Part shown: positions 35,536 to 44,372 of the stretch, one piece after another
Position numbering within the stretch: position 1 is the stretch's first letter
Layout: each line of letters opens with the position of its first letter
Assembly: GCF_900115115.1 (NCBI RefSeq)
Contig: NZ_FOVI01000012.1
Location: 35,508-99,507 of the forward strand
Reading direction: 5' to 3'
DNA length: 64,000 bases
From: Paenimyroides ummariense
Lineage (GTDB): Bacteria; Bacteroidota; Bacteroidia; Flavobacteriales; Flavobacteriaceae
Made by a program: the position numbers and the translations under genes
The notes under the pieces: generated by a model
The model's input: the letters and a program-made list of their open reading frames with translations, nothing else
Told to the model about the DNA's origin: nothing
Databases searched by the model: none

Positions 35536-36807
35536 ATGTTACAGATAGCTTACATTAGAGAAAATCAGGAACAAGTGGTAAAAGCCCTTGCAAAAAGAAA
35601 TCTTGATGCTACTGAAATGATTCAAAAAGTTATAGACTTGGATGAACAACGCAGAGCAACACAGGTTGAATTAGACAACATCTTGGCAGAATCGAACAAG
35701 CTATCCAAAGAAATTGGTGATTTAATGCGTAACGGCGAAAAATCTAAAGCCGAAATCTTAAAAGAAAAAACAGCTAAGCTTAAAGATAAAACCGCCGATT
35801 TAAAAGAGCGTTTAAATACTTTTACAGACGAGCTTACCAACCAATTGTACCAGATACCAAATACACCTGCAGCTATTGTTCCGGAAGGAAAAACTCCTGA
35901 AGATAACCTAACGGTTTTTGAACAAGGCGAAATTCCTGTTTTGGCAGAAGGATCTTTACCTCATTGGGAACTGGCAAAAAAATACGATATCATTGATTTT
36001 GAATTAGGTGCAAAAATTACAGGTGCAGGTTTCCCAGTTTATAAAGGTAAAGGTGCCAAATTGCAACGTGCCCTAATCAGTTATTTTTTAGATAAAAACA
36101 CCAATGCAGGTTACAACGAAGTTCAGGTACCACATTTAATTAACGAAGCATCTGGTTACGGTACGGGACAACTTCCTGATAAAGAAGGACAGATGTATCA
36201 TGCCGTTGCAGACGATTTGTATTTGATACCAACTGCCGAAGTTCCTGTTACAAACCTTTATCGCGATGTTATTTTAAACGAAAGCGAACTACCAATTTGC
36301 AACACCGCTTACACGCCTTGTTTCCGCAGAGAAGCAGGATCATACGGCGCACATGTTCGCGGTTTAAACCGTTTACACCAGTTTGATAAGGTGGAGATTG
36401 TACGTATTGAACATCCTGAAAAATCGTACGAGGCTTTAGACGGAATGGTAGAACACGTAAAAGAAATTTTGAACGAACTAAAACTACCATACCGCATTTT
36501 GCGTTTATGTGGTGGCGATATGGGCTTTACATCTGCATTAACGTATGATTTCGAAGTATTTTCAACAGCACAAGATCGTTGGTTGGAAATTTCATCGGTT
36601 TCTTGTTTTGAAACATTTCAGGCAAACCGCTTAAAATTGCGCTTTAAAGGTAAAGACGGAAAAACGCAGTTGGCGCATACCTTAAACGGCTCATCATTAG
36701 CTTTACCCCGCGTACTGGCAGGTATTTTAGAAAATTACCAAACACCCGAAGGTATCGTGATACCCGATGTGTTAAAACCTTACTGCGGATTCGATATCAT
36801 TAATTAA
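35536..36807 (+). CDS. serS: Seryl-tRNA synthetase
   Basis: A 423-residue class II aminoacyl-tRNA synthetase that charges tRNA-Ser. The N-terminal long antiparallel coiled coil (about 25-110, Lys/Glu-rich) contacts the tRNA variable arm; class II motifs follow, including motif 2 PCFRREAGSYGAHVRGLNR and motif 3 with NGSSLALPR. ATG at 35536 (MLQIAYIREN) is chosen over an in-frame upstream codon at 35512, which falls inside the promoter box. Confidence 0.97.
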   Translation: MLQIAYIRENQEQVVKALAKRNLDATEMIQKVIDLDEQRRATQVELDNILAESNKLSKEIGDLMRNGEKSKAEILKEKTAKLKDKTADLKERLNTFTDELTNQLYQIPNTPAAIVPEGKTPEDNLTVFEQGEIPVLAEGSLPHWELAKKYDIIDFELGAKITGAGFPVYKGKGAKLQRALISYFLDKNTNAGYNEVQVPHLINEASGYGTGQLPDKEGQMYHAVADDLYLIPTAEVPVTNLYRDVILNESELPICNTAYTPCFRREAGSYGAHVRGLNRLHQFDKVEIVRIEHPEKSYEALDGMVEHVKEILNELKLPYRILRLCGGDMGFTSALTYDFEVFSTAQDRWLEISSVSCFETFQANRLKLRFKGKDGKTQLAHTLNGSSLALPRVLAGILENYQTPEGIVIPDVLKPYCGFDIIN

Positions 36808-36830
36808 TTTTAAATAGAAATAACAACTTT

Positions 36831-36912
36831 AATGTCATTTCGAATGTAGCAGAGCGAAAAGAAAATCTTTAAGATTTCAGAACAATCACTTTGCTTCACT
36901 TGAAATGACATT
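36831..36912. repeat. Intergenic palindromic repeat
   Basis: Its ends AATGTCATTTC (36831-36841) and GAAATGACATT (36902-36912) are exact inverted copies; the interior has AATCTTTAAGATT symmetry and GCAGAGCG/CTTTGC-like arms. Elements starting TGTCATTTCGA and ending TCGAAATGACA are frequent in flavobacterial intergenic DNA as far as I recall. Confidence 0.65.
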
Positions 36913-36938
36913 GGTTTTTAAATAAATCACAACAAACT

Positions 36939-37253
36939 ATGATTATTTACAATGTTACCATAAATATAGACGAGTCTGTTCACGAACAATGGCTTAACTG
37001 GATGCAGACCAAACACATTAAAGACATGCTGAATACCGGTTGTTTTAAATCGGCACGTTTGGTAAAGGTTTTGGTTGATGAAGATATGGGCGGCGTTACC
37101 TATTCGGTGCAGTATTTTGCGGAAAATCAGGCAGCTTTAGAAGATTACAAAGAAAATCACGCACCATTATTACGCAGCGAAGGTTTGGAATTATTTGCAG
37201 ATAAAATGCTTACGTTTCGTACCGATCTTGAAATCATAAGCGAGCATGAGTAA
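36939..37253 (+). CDS. DUF4286 family protein
   Basis: A 104-residue ferredoxin-like-fold protein of the DUF4286 group, with [18 protein letters not shown] at the start and the TYSVQYF strand in the middle. Function unknown. It overlaps ksgA by eight bases, so the two are translated together; this pairing appears common in Bacteroidota and may tie it to ribosome maturation, but that is inference. Confidence 0.85.
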   Translation: MIIYNVTINIDESVHEQWLNWMQTKHIKDMLNTGCFKSARLVKVLVDEDMGGVTYSVQYFAENQAALEDYKENHAPLLRSEGLELFADKMLTFRTDLEIISEHE

Positions 37254-38031
37254 TCAAGACAAAGTAAAGGCAAAAAAGCATTTGGGTCAGCACTTTTTAA
37301 ACGATGAAAGTGTAGCAAAGAATATTGCCGATACACTTACCCTGAACGGTTATGATAAGGTGTTGGAAATTGGTCCGGGCATGGGCGTGCTAACAAAGTA
37401 TATTTTAGAAAAACCGGTAGAAACTTTTGTGGTTGAAATTGATACCGAATCGGTTGCCTATCTGGAAAAACACTACCCAAAGTTGCACAACCACATTATT
37501 GGCGAAGATTTTTTAAAATACAATTTAAAGAAGATTTTTAATGAAGAGCCGTTTGCCATTATAGGAAACTTTCCGTACAACATTTCAACGCAGATTGTTT
37601 TCAGGGTTTTAGAAATGCGCGATCAGATACCGGAATTCTCGGGAATGTTTCAGAAAGAAGTTGCCGAACGCATTTGTGAGAAAAAAGGCAGTAAAACCTA
37701 CGGAATATTGTCGGTTTTAGCACAGGCTTTTTATGATACCGAATATCTGTTTACTGTATCAGAACACGTTTTTACACCGCCGCCAAAAGTAAAATCGGGT
37801 GTAATGCGTATGATCCGCAAAGAAAATTACACTCTGCCGTGCAGCGAAAAGCTGTTTTTTACCGTAGTAAAATCGGCATTTAACCAGCGTAGAAAAACAA
37901 TGCGCAACAGTTTAAAAAGTTTTATATCAGAAGAAATTAAAGACGATGCGGTTTTTAACCTTCGTCCCGAACAATTAAGTGTAGAAGAATTTATCGCACT
38001 CACTCAAAAAATAGAAGCGTATGGAATTTAA
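37246..38031 (+). CDS. rsmA: 16S rRNA (adenine-1518-N6/adenine-1519-N6)-dimethyltransferase RsmA (KsgA)
   Basis: A 261-residue methyltransferase that dimethylates two adjacent adenines in the 3' hairpin of 16S rRNA late in small subunit assembly. GQHFLND (14-20) begins the fold, the SAM loop [10 protein letters not shown] is at 41-50, and the catalytic NFPY is at 108-111. Overlaps the DUF4286 gene before it and mgtE after it (11 bases). Confidence 0.96.
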   Translation: MSNQDKVKAKKHLGQHFLNDESVAKNIADTLTLNGYDKVLEIGPGMGVLTKYILEKPVETFVVEIDTESVAYLEKHYPKLHNHIIGEDFLKYNLKKIFNEEPFAIIGNFPYNISTQIVFRVLEMRDQIPEFSGMFQKEVAERICEKKGSKTYGILSVLAQAFYDTEYLFTVSEHVFTPPPKVKSGVMRMIRKENYTLPCSEKLFFTVVKSAFNQRRKTMRNSLKSFISEEIKDDAVFNLRPEQLSVEEFIALTQKIEAYGI

Positions 38032-39373
38032 AATCAGTAAAGAATTTATCCAAGAGATCGAAGGCTTAATTGCCGAAAAAAACGAACGCGAAATACTCCG
38101 CAGGCTCGAGGATATTCACTTTGCTGATATTGCAGAACTGATGAACGAATTAGACGGCGAAGATGCAGGTTATCTTTTCCGCATCATTGAATCAGAGATC
38201 AGTTCTGAAATTCTATTGGAATTAGACGAAGAAGTTCGTGAAAAAATCTTAAACAACCTTTCTGCTAAAGAAATTGCCGAAGAGTTAGACGAAATGGATA
38301 CCGATGATGCGGTGGATATTATCGCCGAACTGTCGGAAGAAATGAAAGACGAGGTAATCTCTGAATTAGAAGATTTTGAGCACGCCAAAGACATTGTGGA
38401 ACTTTTGCGTTACGACGAAGATACTGCCGGCGGTTTAATGGCAAAAGAATACATTCAGGTAAACGAAAACTGGAATGTATTAACGTGTATTCAGGAAATT
38501 CGCAAACAGGCAGAAAACGTATCGCGTGTACATTCTATTTATGTGGTTGATGATGAAGACCGCTTAAAAGGTCGATTGTCGTTAAAAGATCTTATTACCT
38601 CATCTACCACCACACAAGTCAAAGAAATCTACATACCAAAGGTTGATTTTGTAAAGGTTGATACCGAAGATACCGAAGTTGCCCGCATTATGCAGAAGTA
38701 CGATTTAGAGGCAATTCCCGTTGTTGATGAAACCGGACGTTTGGTTGGTAGAATTACCATTGACGATATCGTTGACGTTATTAAAGATGAAGCCGATCGT
38801 GATTACCAAATGGCTGCGGGTATCTCTTTAGACGTTGAAGCCGATGACAGCATCTGGGAACTTACAAAAGCACGTTTGCCTTGGCTTCTTTTGGCATTAA
38901 TCGGGAGTTTTATTGCCGTAAATATTTCCGAAGGTTTTAGCGATGCCATGGACAAATACCAAACATTATTCTTTTTTACACCTTTGGTTGCCGCAATGGC
39001 TGGAAATGTTGGGGTACAATCATCGGCAATCGTAGTACAAGGTTTGGCAAACAACAGTTTGTCGGGCTCACTTTGGAAACGTTTGGGTAAAGAAATGTTG
39101 CTGGCACTTTTAAACAGTACCGTTTTAGCGGTTTTACTTTTATTGGCAACGCATTTTATCATGGGAACATCTTACGAAATATCGTCAACCATTGTATTGG
39201 CGTTGGTTACCGTAATGATTCTTGCCAGCTTAATTGGAACTTTTATTCCGATAATGCTTGATAAAAACGGTATAGATCCCGCTATTGCAACCGGTCCGTT
39301 CATTACCACGAGTAACGATATTTTTGGTATTTTGATCTACTTTACCATTGCTAAAATGATTTTAGGGTTTTAG
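38021..39373 (+). CDS. mgtE: Magnesium transporter MgtE
   Basis: A 450-residue MgtE-type Mg2+ channel. The acidic N-terminal domain (about 1-130) and tandem CBS domains (about 135-260) sense cytosolic magnesium; five transmembrane helices form the pore from about 280, including [16 protein letters not shown] and the conserved final helices with [14 protein letters not shown]. Length is normal. Third gene of the DUF4286-rsmA-mgtE overlap chain. Confidence 0.95.
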   Translation: MEFKISKEFIQEIEGLIAEKNEREILRRLEDIHFADIAELMNELDGEDAGYLFRIIESEISSEILLELDEEVREKILNNLSAKEIAEELDEMDTDDAVDIIAELSEEMKDEVISELEDFEHAKDIVELLRYDEDTAGGLMAKEYIQVNENWNVLTCIQEIRKQAENVSRVHSIYVVDDEDRLKGRLSLKDLITSSTTTQVKEIYIPKVDFVKVDTEDTEVARIMQKYDLEAIPVVDETGRLVGRITIDDIVDVIKDEADRDYQMAAGISLDVEADDSIWELTKARLPWLLLALIGSFIAVNISEGFSDAMDKYQTLFFFTPLVAAMAGNVGVQSSAIVVQGLANNSLSGSLWKRLGKEMLLALLNSTVLAVLLLLATHFIMGTSYEISSTIVLALVTVMILASLIGTFIPIMLDKNGIDPAIATGPFITTSNDIFGILIYFTIAKMILGF

Positions 39374-39380
39374 CTTACAA

Positions 39381-39414
39381 TAAAACCTCACAGGTTTTAA
39401 AAACCTGTGAGGTT
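39381..39414. repeat. Palindromic hairpin between mgtE and the membrane gene cluster
   Basis: AAACCTCACAGG and CCTGTGAGGTTT are perfect inverted copies around a nine-base A/T loop. There is no T run after it on the plus strand, so it may be a repeat element or a weak bidirectional terminator for convergent genes. Confidence 0.6.
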
Positions 39415-39453
39415 TAGAATCAAAAATTATATTTACGAATTGTTTTTTGTTTA

Positions 39454-39822
39454 TTATTGAACAACTTGTGCCTGACTTGCTTTACGTTTCCCTCTAAAAA
39501 AGAAATACAGGTTTATAAAAAGCATCAATCCTAAATAAATAGAAAATGCCCCGATTTTGTAACTCAATTTTTCAATCAACAGTTGATAACTATCGTTATA
39601 CAGATTCATCTGTAAAATCATTAATGCAAATCCTATATTCAGCAGATAAAATCCTGTTTCAAACAATTTATTGGTAGCAAAGGCAATTTCTTCCCTTCCT
39701 TTAAAAATATCCAACATATAAACTTTACTGTTTTTAAAAAGCGTTTTAGATACATAGTAGGTTAAAAACAACGCTATTGGCAGATATACTGCGTAACCGA
39801 TTAAAATTTTGGTAGTTTCCAT
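39454..39822 (-). CDS. Small membrane protein, tandem paralogue A
   Basis: A 122-residue protein with about three to four hydrophobic helices and a short basic C-terminus. The motif ETGFYLLNIGFALM matches the neighbouring protein (LIGYYLLNIGYCTM) at the same place, so the two come from duplication and may form a heteromer. No known family is recognised. Last gene of the cluster under the GbsR-like regulator. Confidence 0.7.
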   Translation of the reverse strand: METTKILIGYAVYLPIALFLTYYVSKTLFKNSKVYMLDIFKGREEIAFATNKLFETGFYLLNIGFALMILQMNLYNDSYQLLIEKLSYKIGAFSIYLGLMLFINLYFFFRGKRKASQAQVVQ

Positions 39823-39834
39823 AATTTACAGTTT

Positions 39835-40179
39835 TTAAATTAATTTTTTGATATAGTTTGTAAGTAATAAAATATTCAGGTAATGCATAAGTGCGATAAT
39901 CAGGACAATAAGAGAAGTTTTTAGACTGATGATTTCAACCAGTTGAGTAAAACTCCCTATTTTTTCCCACGAAATAATGGTCATGGTGCAATAACCAATG
40001 TTCAGCAAATAATAGCCTATTAACAGCAAATGATTGATCTTTTTACACAAGTCTTCATGGTTTGGAATTAATTGCGATACAAATACATTTCCGTTCTGAT
40101 AACATATCCGTCCGACTTTCACGATGATTAAAAAAGTGATCGCGAAATACAAGAAATAGGCAACAATGTTATAGTTCAT
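39835..40179 (-). CDS. Small membrane protein, tandem paralogue B
   Basis: A 114-residue protein with three to four predicted helices, similar in length, topology and central LLNIG motif to the next gene downstream. Its ATG overlaps the stop of the epimerase gene by four bases, and 12 bases separate it from paralogue A, so the three genes are one operon. Function unknown. Confidence 0.72.
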   Translation of the reverse strand: MNYNIVAYFLYFAITFLIIVKVGRICYQNGNVFVSQLIPNHEDLCKKINHLLLIGYYLLNIGYCTMTIISWEKIGSFTQLVEIISLKTSLIVLIIALMHYLNILLLTNYIKKLI

Positions 40180-41084
40180 GATAAAAGATTTTTAAATGCT
40201 TTTTCCAGATCATGATATTCAAACGTAAAGCCGTTTTCGGTTAAGCGTTTAGGAATTACGTTTCTACTTTTTAAGACCAGTTCCGATTCGGTTTGAATGA
40301 TTTTCGCTCCGATCTTCAACATAGTTTTCGAGATAGGAATTCCAAAAGGAATACGGACAGCCTGTCTAAGCTTCCTCATAAAATCAACATTTCGTTCCGG
40401 TTTAGACGAAACAACATTAATGTTTCCTGTCAGTTTTTTATCGATTATAAAATCTATTGCCTTGGCAAAATCTAATTCATGAATCCAACTAACAAATTGT
40501 TTTCCGTTTCCGACCTTCCCTCCCAATCCTAATTGAGTCAATCTTTTTAAAGGGATAAATGCGCCGCCGTTTTTACCTAAAACAATTGAAGTTCTAACAG
40601 CCGTTTTTAGCGCTTTATCGGTTTCAACATCGTAAAAAGCCTTTTCCCAAGACTTGGCAACATTCATAGAAAAATCATCTCCAATTTCACCTGAATATTC
40701 ATTCATCTGTTTGTCTTCTGAATGTCGGTAAATTGTCGCTGTAGATGAGTTGATAAAATGTTTTGGAGGATTTTTACATTTTAAAACCGCCTCGTTCAAA
40801 ACTCGGGTACTATCAATACGCGAAGCAAGTATCGCAGCTTTATTTTCTGGAGTATATCTGCAATCAACCGATTTTCCTGCCAAATTTATCAGCACATCGG
40901 CGTTTTCCAATACACTTTCCCAACCCGTAAGCGAGTTCGCGTTCCAATGAACATATTGTATATTATTTTTCCGTTCTGATTTTCCACGCGTAAGCACTAT
41001 AAGTTCTTGATATGATTCTTTGAAAAAATCTATTAAGACGGTTCCTAAAAAACCGGTTCCTGCTGCAATAACCATTTTTTTCAT
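40176..41084 (-). CDS. TIGR01777-type NAD-dependent epimerase/dehydratase family protein
   Basis: A 302-residue short-chain-dehydrogenase-fold protein. The N-terminal dinucleotide loop AAGTGFLG (7-14), the NLAGKSVDCRY segment and the C-terminal part (LRQAVRIPFGIPI onward) mark the TIGR01777/YfcH group, whose substrate is not known. The usual catalytic YxxxK is not obvious, as in other members of the group. It is flanked by small membrane proteins in one transcription unit, which hints at a membrane-associated role, possibly lipid related, by inference only. Confidence 0.85.
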   Translation of the reverse strand: MKKMVIAAGTGFLGTVLIDFFKESYQELIVLTRGKSERKNNIQYVHWNANSLTGWESVLENADVLINLAGKSVDCRYTPENKAAILASRIDSTRVLNEAVLKCKNPPKHFINSSTATIYRHSEDKQMNEYSGEIGDDFSMNVAKSWEKAFYDVETDKALKTAVRTSIVLGKNGGAFIPLKRLTQLGLGGKVGNGKQFVSWIHELDFAKAIDFIIDKKLTGNINVVSSKPERNVDFMRKLRQAVRIPFGIPISKTMLKIGAKIIQTESELVLKSRNVIPKRLTENGFTFEYHDLEKAFKNLLS

Positions 41085-41095
41085 ATCAAAAGTTT

Positions 41096-41449
41096 TTATT
41101 GTGATAGTTCATTATTTGGATGACTATAAATTAGTATAGATAAATACACTGCCAAACAAGGTGGTATGATGTAAAAAATGTATATAAAACCATCATTATT
41201 AGAATCAGAAAAGACAACCATAAGCCCTACTAAGAAGTATAAAACAACTGCTATTATATATGATTTATAGTGGATATTCTTTGGAAATCGTATCATAAGA
41301 AAGAGTCCTAATATCACTTGTACAAAACCAGTAAACATGGTTGAAAGTAATGCAAAAATTGAGAATCCACCTTGAACTACAAGATCTATCAAAAAAAGTG
41401 CAAACGGAGTTCCAATCGCTATGGTATTTATTATTTTTATCGCTTTCAT
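41096..41449 (-). CDS. Four-helix membrane protein of unknown function
   Basis: A 117-residue hydrophobic protein with about four transmembrane helices and few loop residues. No family recognised. It lies 11 bases before the epimerase gene and 63 bases after the GbsR-like regulator; the gap in between contains a palindrome matching the one in front of the regulator, so it is probably the first structural gene of the regulated unit. Confidence 0.7.
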   Translation of the reverse strand: MKAIKIINTIAIGTPFALFLIDLVVQGGFSIFALLSTMFTGFVQVILGLFLMIRFPKNIHYKSYIIAVVLYFLVGLMVVFSDSNNDGFIYIFYIIPPCLAVYLSILIYSHPNNELSQ

Positions 41450-41464
41450 AATTTATATTATTTT

Positions 41465-41490
41465 AAAATTTCAGAAATATTTGAAAGTTT
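41465..41490. promoter_or_regulatory. Palindrome 2: candidate operator before the membrane/epimerase genes
   Basis: AAAATTTCA - 8 bases - TGAAAGTTT. Half-site sequence and the eight-base gap match palindrome 1 at 42042-42067, and both are followed by (T)ATTTAAAAA. Confidence 0.6.
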
Positions 41491-41512
41491 TATTTAAAAA
41501 ATTTGATTGATC

Positions 41513-42016
41513 TTACTTCATTATTTTAACCACCAGCTTTGCCAGCCAATTGTCTTTATATTCGGTTACCTTGTCCAACACGTTATCAGCCTTCAATACA
41601 AAATCGTATAATTTGCCGGTTTGCTCCACAAAGTGCTTTTCTTCTTCTGATTTATTCGTTTTAATGGTAGAAACTTCTTTCAATACCTTTAAAGCCGGTT
41701 TAATTTCACGTTTGCTACGCTCTTTCGCAATTTTGACTGCCAATTCGTCTAAATCTTTCTCTGCAATAAAAAACTCTTTTCGTTCACCCGGTTTGTGTTC
41801 TTTGTAAACAATTCCCCAATCCATTAAAGCTCTTAAATTCATAGAAGCATTTCCGCGTGAAATCTGTAATTCTTCCATAATTTCTTCCATAGAAACTGCT
41901 TCGGTAGAAATCATTAACAACGCATGAATCTGTGCCATGGTTTTATTAATGCCCCATTGCGAACCTAAAGCTCCCCACGATTGTACAAATTTATTTTTTG
42001 CTTCTTTGAATTCCAT
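41513..42016 (-). CDS. GbsR/MarR family transcriptional regulator
   Basis: A 167-residue winged-helix regulator of the GbsR branch. The helix-turn-helix lies at about 30-75 (SMEEIMEELQISRGNASMNLRAL), followed by a wing (KEHKPGERKEFFIA) and a helical C-terminal dimerisation region. It precedes three membrane protein genes and an epimerase on the same strand. Matching palindromes sit at its own promoter and before the next gene, so it is probably an autorepressor. Its mRNA may be leaderless, as the -7 box is four bases from the ATG. The signal it senses is unknown. Confidence 0.9.
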   Translation of the reverse strand: MEFKEAKNKFVQSWGALGSQWGINKTMAQIHALLMISTEAVSMEEIMEELQISRGNASMNLRALMDWGIVYKEHKPGERKEFFIAEKDLDELAVKIAKERSKREIKPALKVLKEVSTIKTNKSEEEKHFVEQTGKLYDFVLKADNVLDKVTEYKDNWLAKLVVKIMK

Positions 42017-42020
42017 AGAT

Positions 42021-42028
42021 CAAATATA
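42021..42028 (-). promoter_or_regulatory. Promoter -7 box of the GbsR-like regulator
   Basis: Minus strand TATATTTG, then ATCT, then ATG. A TTTG at 42049-42052 on the minus strand, 20 bases away, fits a -33 element and lies inside palindrome 1. Confidence 0.65.
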
Positions 42029-42041
42029 AAACAAAGTTTTT

Positions 42042-42067
42042 AAACTTTCAAAAAAAAATGAAAGTTT
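42042..42067. promoter_or_regulatory. Palindrome 1: candidate operator at the regulator promoter
   Basis: AAACTTTCA - eight A - TGAAAGTTT, a perfect nine-base inverted repeat. A third arm, AAAGTTT at 42033-42039, forms a second overlapping palindrome with AAACTTT. It covers the -33 element of the regulator. Confidence 0.65.
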
Positions 42068-42144
42068 ATTTAAAAATATTTTAAATCGATCTAATGAAAA
42101 TTTTTATCTAATTTAGTTTGATAAAATAAAGGATTGAATACTTA

Positions 42145-43524
42145 ATGAAAATATTACACCTTGATAAAAATCATCCGTTGCTAATTGAACAGTTAACAGT
42201 TGCGGGATTTGAAAACGATGAAAACTACTACGCTCCAAAAGACGCCATTGAACAAATAATCCATCAGTATGACGGTATTGTTTTACGCAGCCGGTTTAAG
42301 ATTGATCGTGCTTTTTTAGATGCCGCTACAAACCTAAAATTCATAGGTAGAGTTGGTGCCGGTTTGGAAAATATCGATTGCGAATATGCCGAACAAAAAG
42401 GCATTAAACTGATTGCTGCTCCCGAAGGAAATAAAACCGCCGTTGCCGAGCATGCTTTGGGAATGCTTTTAAATCTTATGAATAAATTATCGTATGCGGA
42501 CAAGGAAGTTCGCAGCGGCATTTGGAAGCGCGAAGAAAACCGAGGCATTGAGATTGAAGGAAAAACCATCGGAATTATTGGTTATGGCAATATGGGAAAA
42601 GCGTTTGCACAACGTTTGAAAGGCTTTAACTGCAAGGTAATTTGTTACGATATTAAACCACACATGGGCGATGCAAACGCACAACAAGTTTCGTTAGATT
42701 ATTTGCAACTGCACAGCGACATTGTGAGTTTACACACGCCTGAAACTCCCGAAACGCATCATTATGTAAACAAGAATTTGATCAATGGTTTTGCAAAATC
42801 GTTTTGGTTGATCAATACCGCACGTGGTAAATCGGTTTGTACAGATGATTTGGTAGATGCTTTAAAATCGGGCAAAATTAAAGGTGCCGGTTTGGATGTA
42901 TTGGAATACGAAAAATCATCGTTCGAAAATATGTTTTCTGACAATGAACTTCCCGATGCCTTTAGATACCTGATTACTGCCGAAAACGTTCTGCTATCAC
43001 CACACATTGCCGGCTGGACCATTGAAAGTAAAGAAAAACTGGCACAGGTTATTGTTGATAAAATTATTGCTATATTTAACAAAAATAATAACCTAATTGT
43101 AATGGAAAATCAAAATTCAGAAGAAAGAAAAGAAGAACAATGGCATACAGGTCGTACGCAATCTAATTTTAATCAACAGCAAAATCAGTATAACGACCAG
43201 CAAAACTATTATCAGCAACAAAATCAGTACCAGCAATCGCCTCCTTACTTACAAGAGGCGAATAGCAAGAAAATATTAGCCGGAATTTTAGCTATTATTT
43301 TAGGACATTTAGGTATTCACAAGTTTGTTTTAGGATACAATACCGAAGGTATTATTCTACTTGTGTTAGGATTAGTTGGATATGTTACAGCGTGTTTTCT
43401 CATTGGATATTTTATTTTGGCTGCAACTACGATCATTGGTTTGGTTGAAGGAATTATCTACCTGACCAAATCTGATATTGATTTTTACAATACGTATATC
43501 AGAAACAGAAAACCTTGGTTTTAA
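42145..43524 (+). CDS. D-2-hydroxyacid dehydrogenase fused in frame to a TM2-domain membrane protein
   Basis: 459 residues with two unrelated parts. Residues 1-314 are a complete NAD-dependent D-2-hydroxyacid dehydrogenase (SerA-like): NAD loop GYGNMG, NTARG, and SPHIAGWT with the catalytic His. Residues 320-459 start with Met (ATG 43102) and look like a whole TM2 protein: a Gln/Asn/Tyr-rich cytosolic stretch, then GHLGIHKFVLGYNTEG and two helices, ending KPWF. These families are normally separate genes. Only five residues link them, and stops lie in the next frame, so loss of a stop by a small indel, or a sequencing error, is plausible. Confidence 0.75.
   Translation: MKILHLDKNHPLLIEQLTVAGFENDENYYAPKDAIEQIIHQYDGIVLRSRFKIDRAFLDAATNLKFIGRVGAGLENIDCEYAEQKGIKLIAAPEGNKTAVAEHALGMLLNLMNKLSYADKEVRSGIWKREENRGIEIEGKTIGIIGYGNMGKAFAQRLKGFNCKVICYDIKPHMGDANAQQVSLDYLQLHSDIVSLHTPETPETHHYVNKNLINGFAKSFWLINTARGKSVCTDDLVDALKSGKIKGAGLDVLEYEKSSFENMFSDNELPDAFRYLITAENVLLSPHIAGWTIESKEKLAQVIVDKIIAIFNKNNNLIVMENQNSEERKEEQWHTGRTQSNFNQQQNQYNDQQNYYQQQNQYQQSPPYLQEANSKKILAGILAIILGHLGIHKFVLGYNTEGIILLVLGLVGYVTACFLIGYFILAATTIIGLVEGIIYLTKSDIDFYNTYIRNRKPWF
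43102..43524 (+). other. Possible independent start for a 140-residue TM2-domain protein
   Basis: ATG at 43102 begins MENQNSEERKEEQ, which looks like a natural N-terminus. A near-consensus -7 box TATATTTA lies 23 bases upstream at 43071-43078. The TM2 part could therefore be made separately even if the long frame is real. Confidence 0.4.
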
Positions 43525-43531
43525 TAAACAG

Positions 43532-43557
43532 AAAAGCGAGCAAATGCTCGCTTTTTT
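43532..43557 (+). terminator. Terminator after the dehydrogenase-TM2 gene
   Basis: AAAGCGAGC and GCTCGCTTT pair perfectly around AAAT and a T run follows; it touches the stop of the convergent zinc peptidase gene and can serve both. Confidence 0.8.
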
Positions 43558-44231
43558 TATTCTCTTCTTCCCATATAAATCATTAAATAGTACAACAGTG
43601 TTCCTATTGATGATAAAGCTGCTACAACATACGTGCGAGCTGCCCATTTTAATGAATCTGACGCTCCGGCATACTCTTCTCTTGTAACCATGTTTTTGGT
43701 TTCCAACCATTTTAATGCGCGGTTACTTGCATCGTACTCTACCGGTAAGGTAACAATTGAAAACACCGTAGTTAATGCAAACAATACAATCCCGATAAGT
43801 AATAACTGCGGAAAAGTGTTTAGCAATAAAATACCACCAATTAATGTGATCGAAATAAAGCGTGATGCAATGTTAACAACAGGCACCAATTTAGAACGCA
43901 TAGTTAACCAACTGTAAGCGGTTGCATGCTGTACGGCGTGACCAACTTCATGTGCAGCTACCGCGGCAGCGGCCGCATTACGCTGATTGTACACTGCTTC
44001 ACTTAAATTCACCGTTTTATCTGCCGGGTTGTAATGATCGGTTAATCTACCCGGAGTAGAAATTACTTTTACATCGTAAATTCCGTGGTCGTGCAGCATT
44101 TTAGTTGCAATTTCTGCACCGCTCATTCCGTTTCTTAAATGAATTTTTGAATACTTTTCGAATTTATTTTTTAGCTGCCAACCCACTAACCAGCTGGCAA
44201 GCATAATGATTCCCATTAATAATAATCCCAT
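43557..44231 (-). CDS. Zinc metallopeptidase, YugP-type membrane protein
   Basis: A 224-residue putative membrane zinc peptidase of the YugP family. A first helix (about 1-20) is followed by a soluble part with the zinc motif HEVGHA (His94, Glu95, His98) and two to three later helices. Substrates are not known. It stands alone between two terminators and is convergent with the dehydrogenase-TM2 gene. Confidence 0.88.
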   Translation of the reverse strand: MGLLLMGIIMLASWLVGWQLKNKFEKYSKIHLRNGMSGAEIATKMLHDHGIYDVKVISTPGRLTDHYNPADKTVNLSEAVYNQRNAAAAAVAAHEVGHAVQHATAYSWLTMRSKLVPVVNIASRFISITLIGGILLLNTFPQLLLIGIVLFALTTVFSIVTLPVEYDASNRALKWLETKNMVTREEYAGASDSLKWAARTYVVAALSSIGTLLYYLMIYMGRRE

Positions 44232-44327
44232 AATTCTATTTTTTAATGTATGCGTATTGTTTTATATTAAGACTCAATCAAACTTTAAGCCAAACAATTA
44301 CATCGCTTCAAAATCTGTCAAAATGAC

Positions 44328-44352
44328 AAAAGGAGCCTTCCGACTCCTTTTT
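44328..44352. terminator. Hairpin after infB
   Basis: AAAAGGAG (44328-44335) pairs with CTCCTTTT (44344-44351) around eight bases. On the minus strand TTTTG follows, so it likely ends the rimP-nusA-infB transcript. Confidence 0.65.
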
Positions 44353-44372
44353 ATCTATCAATATAAACTGTA

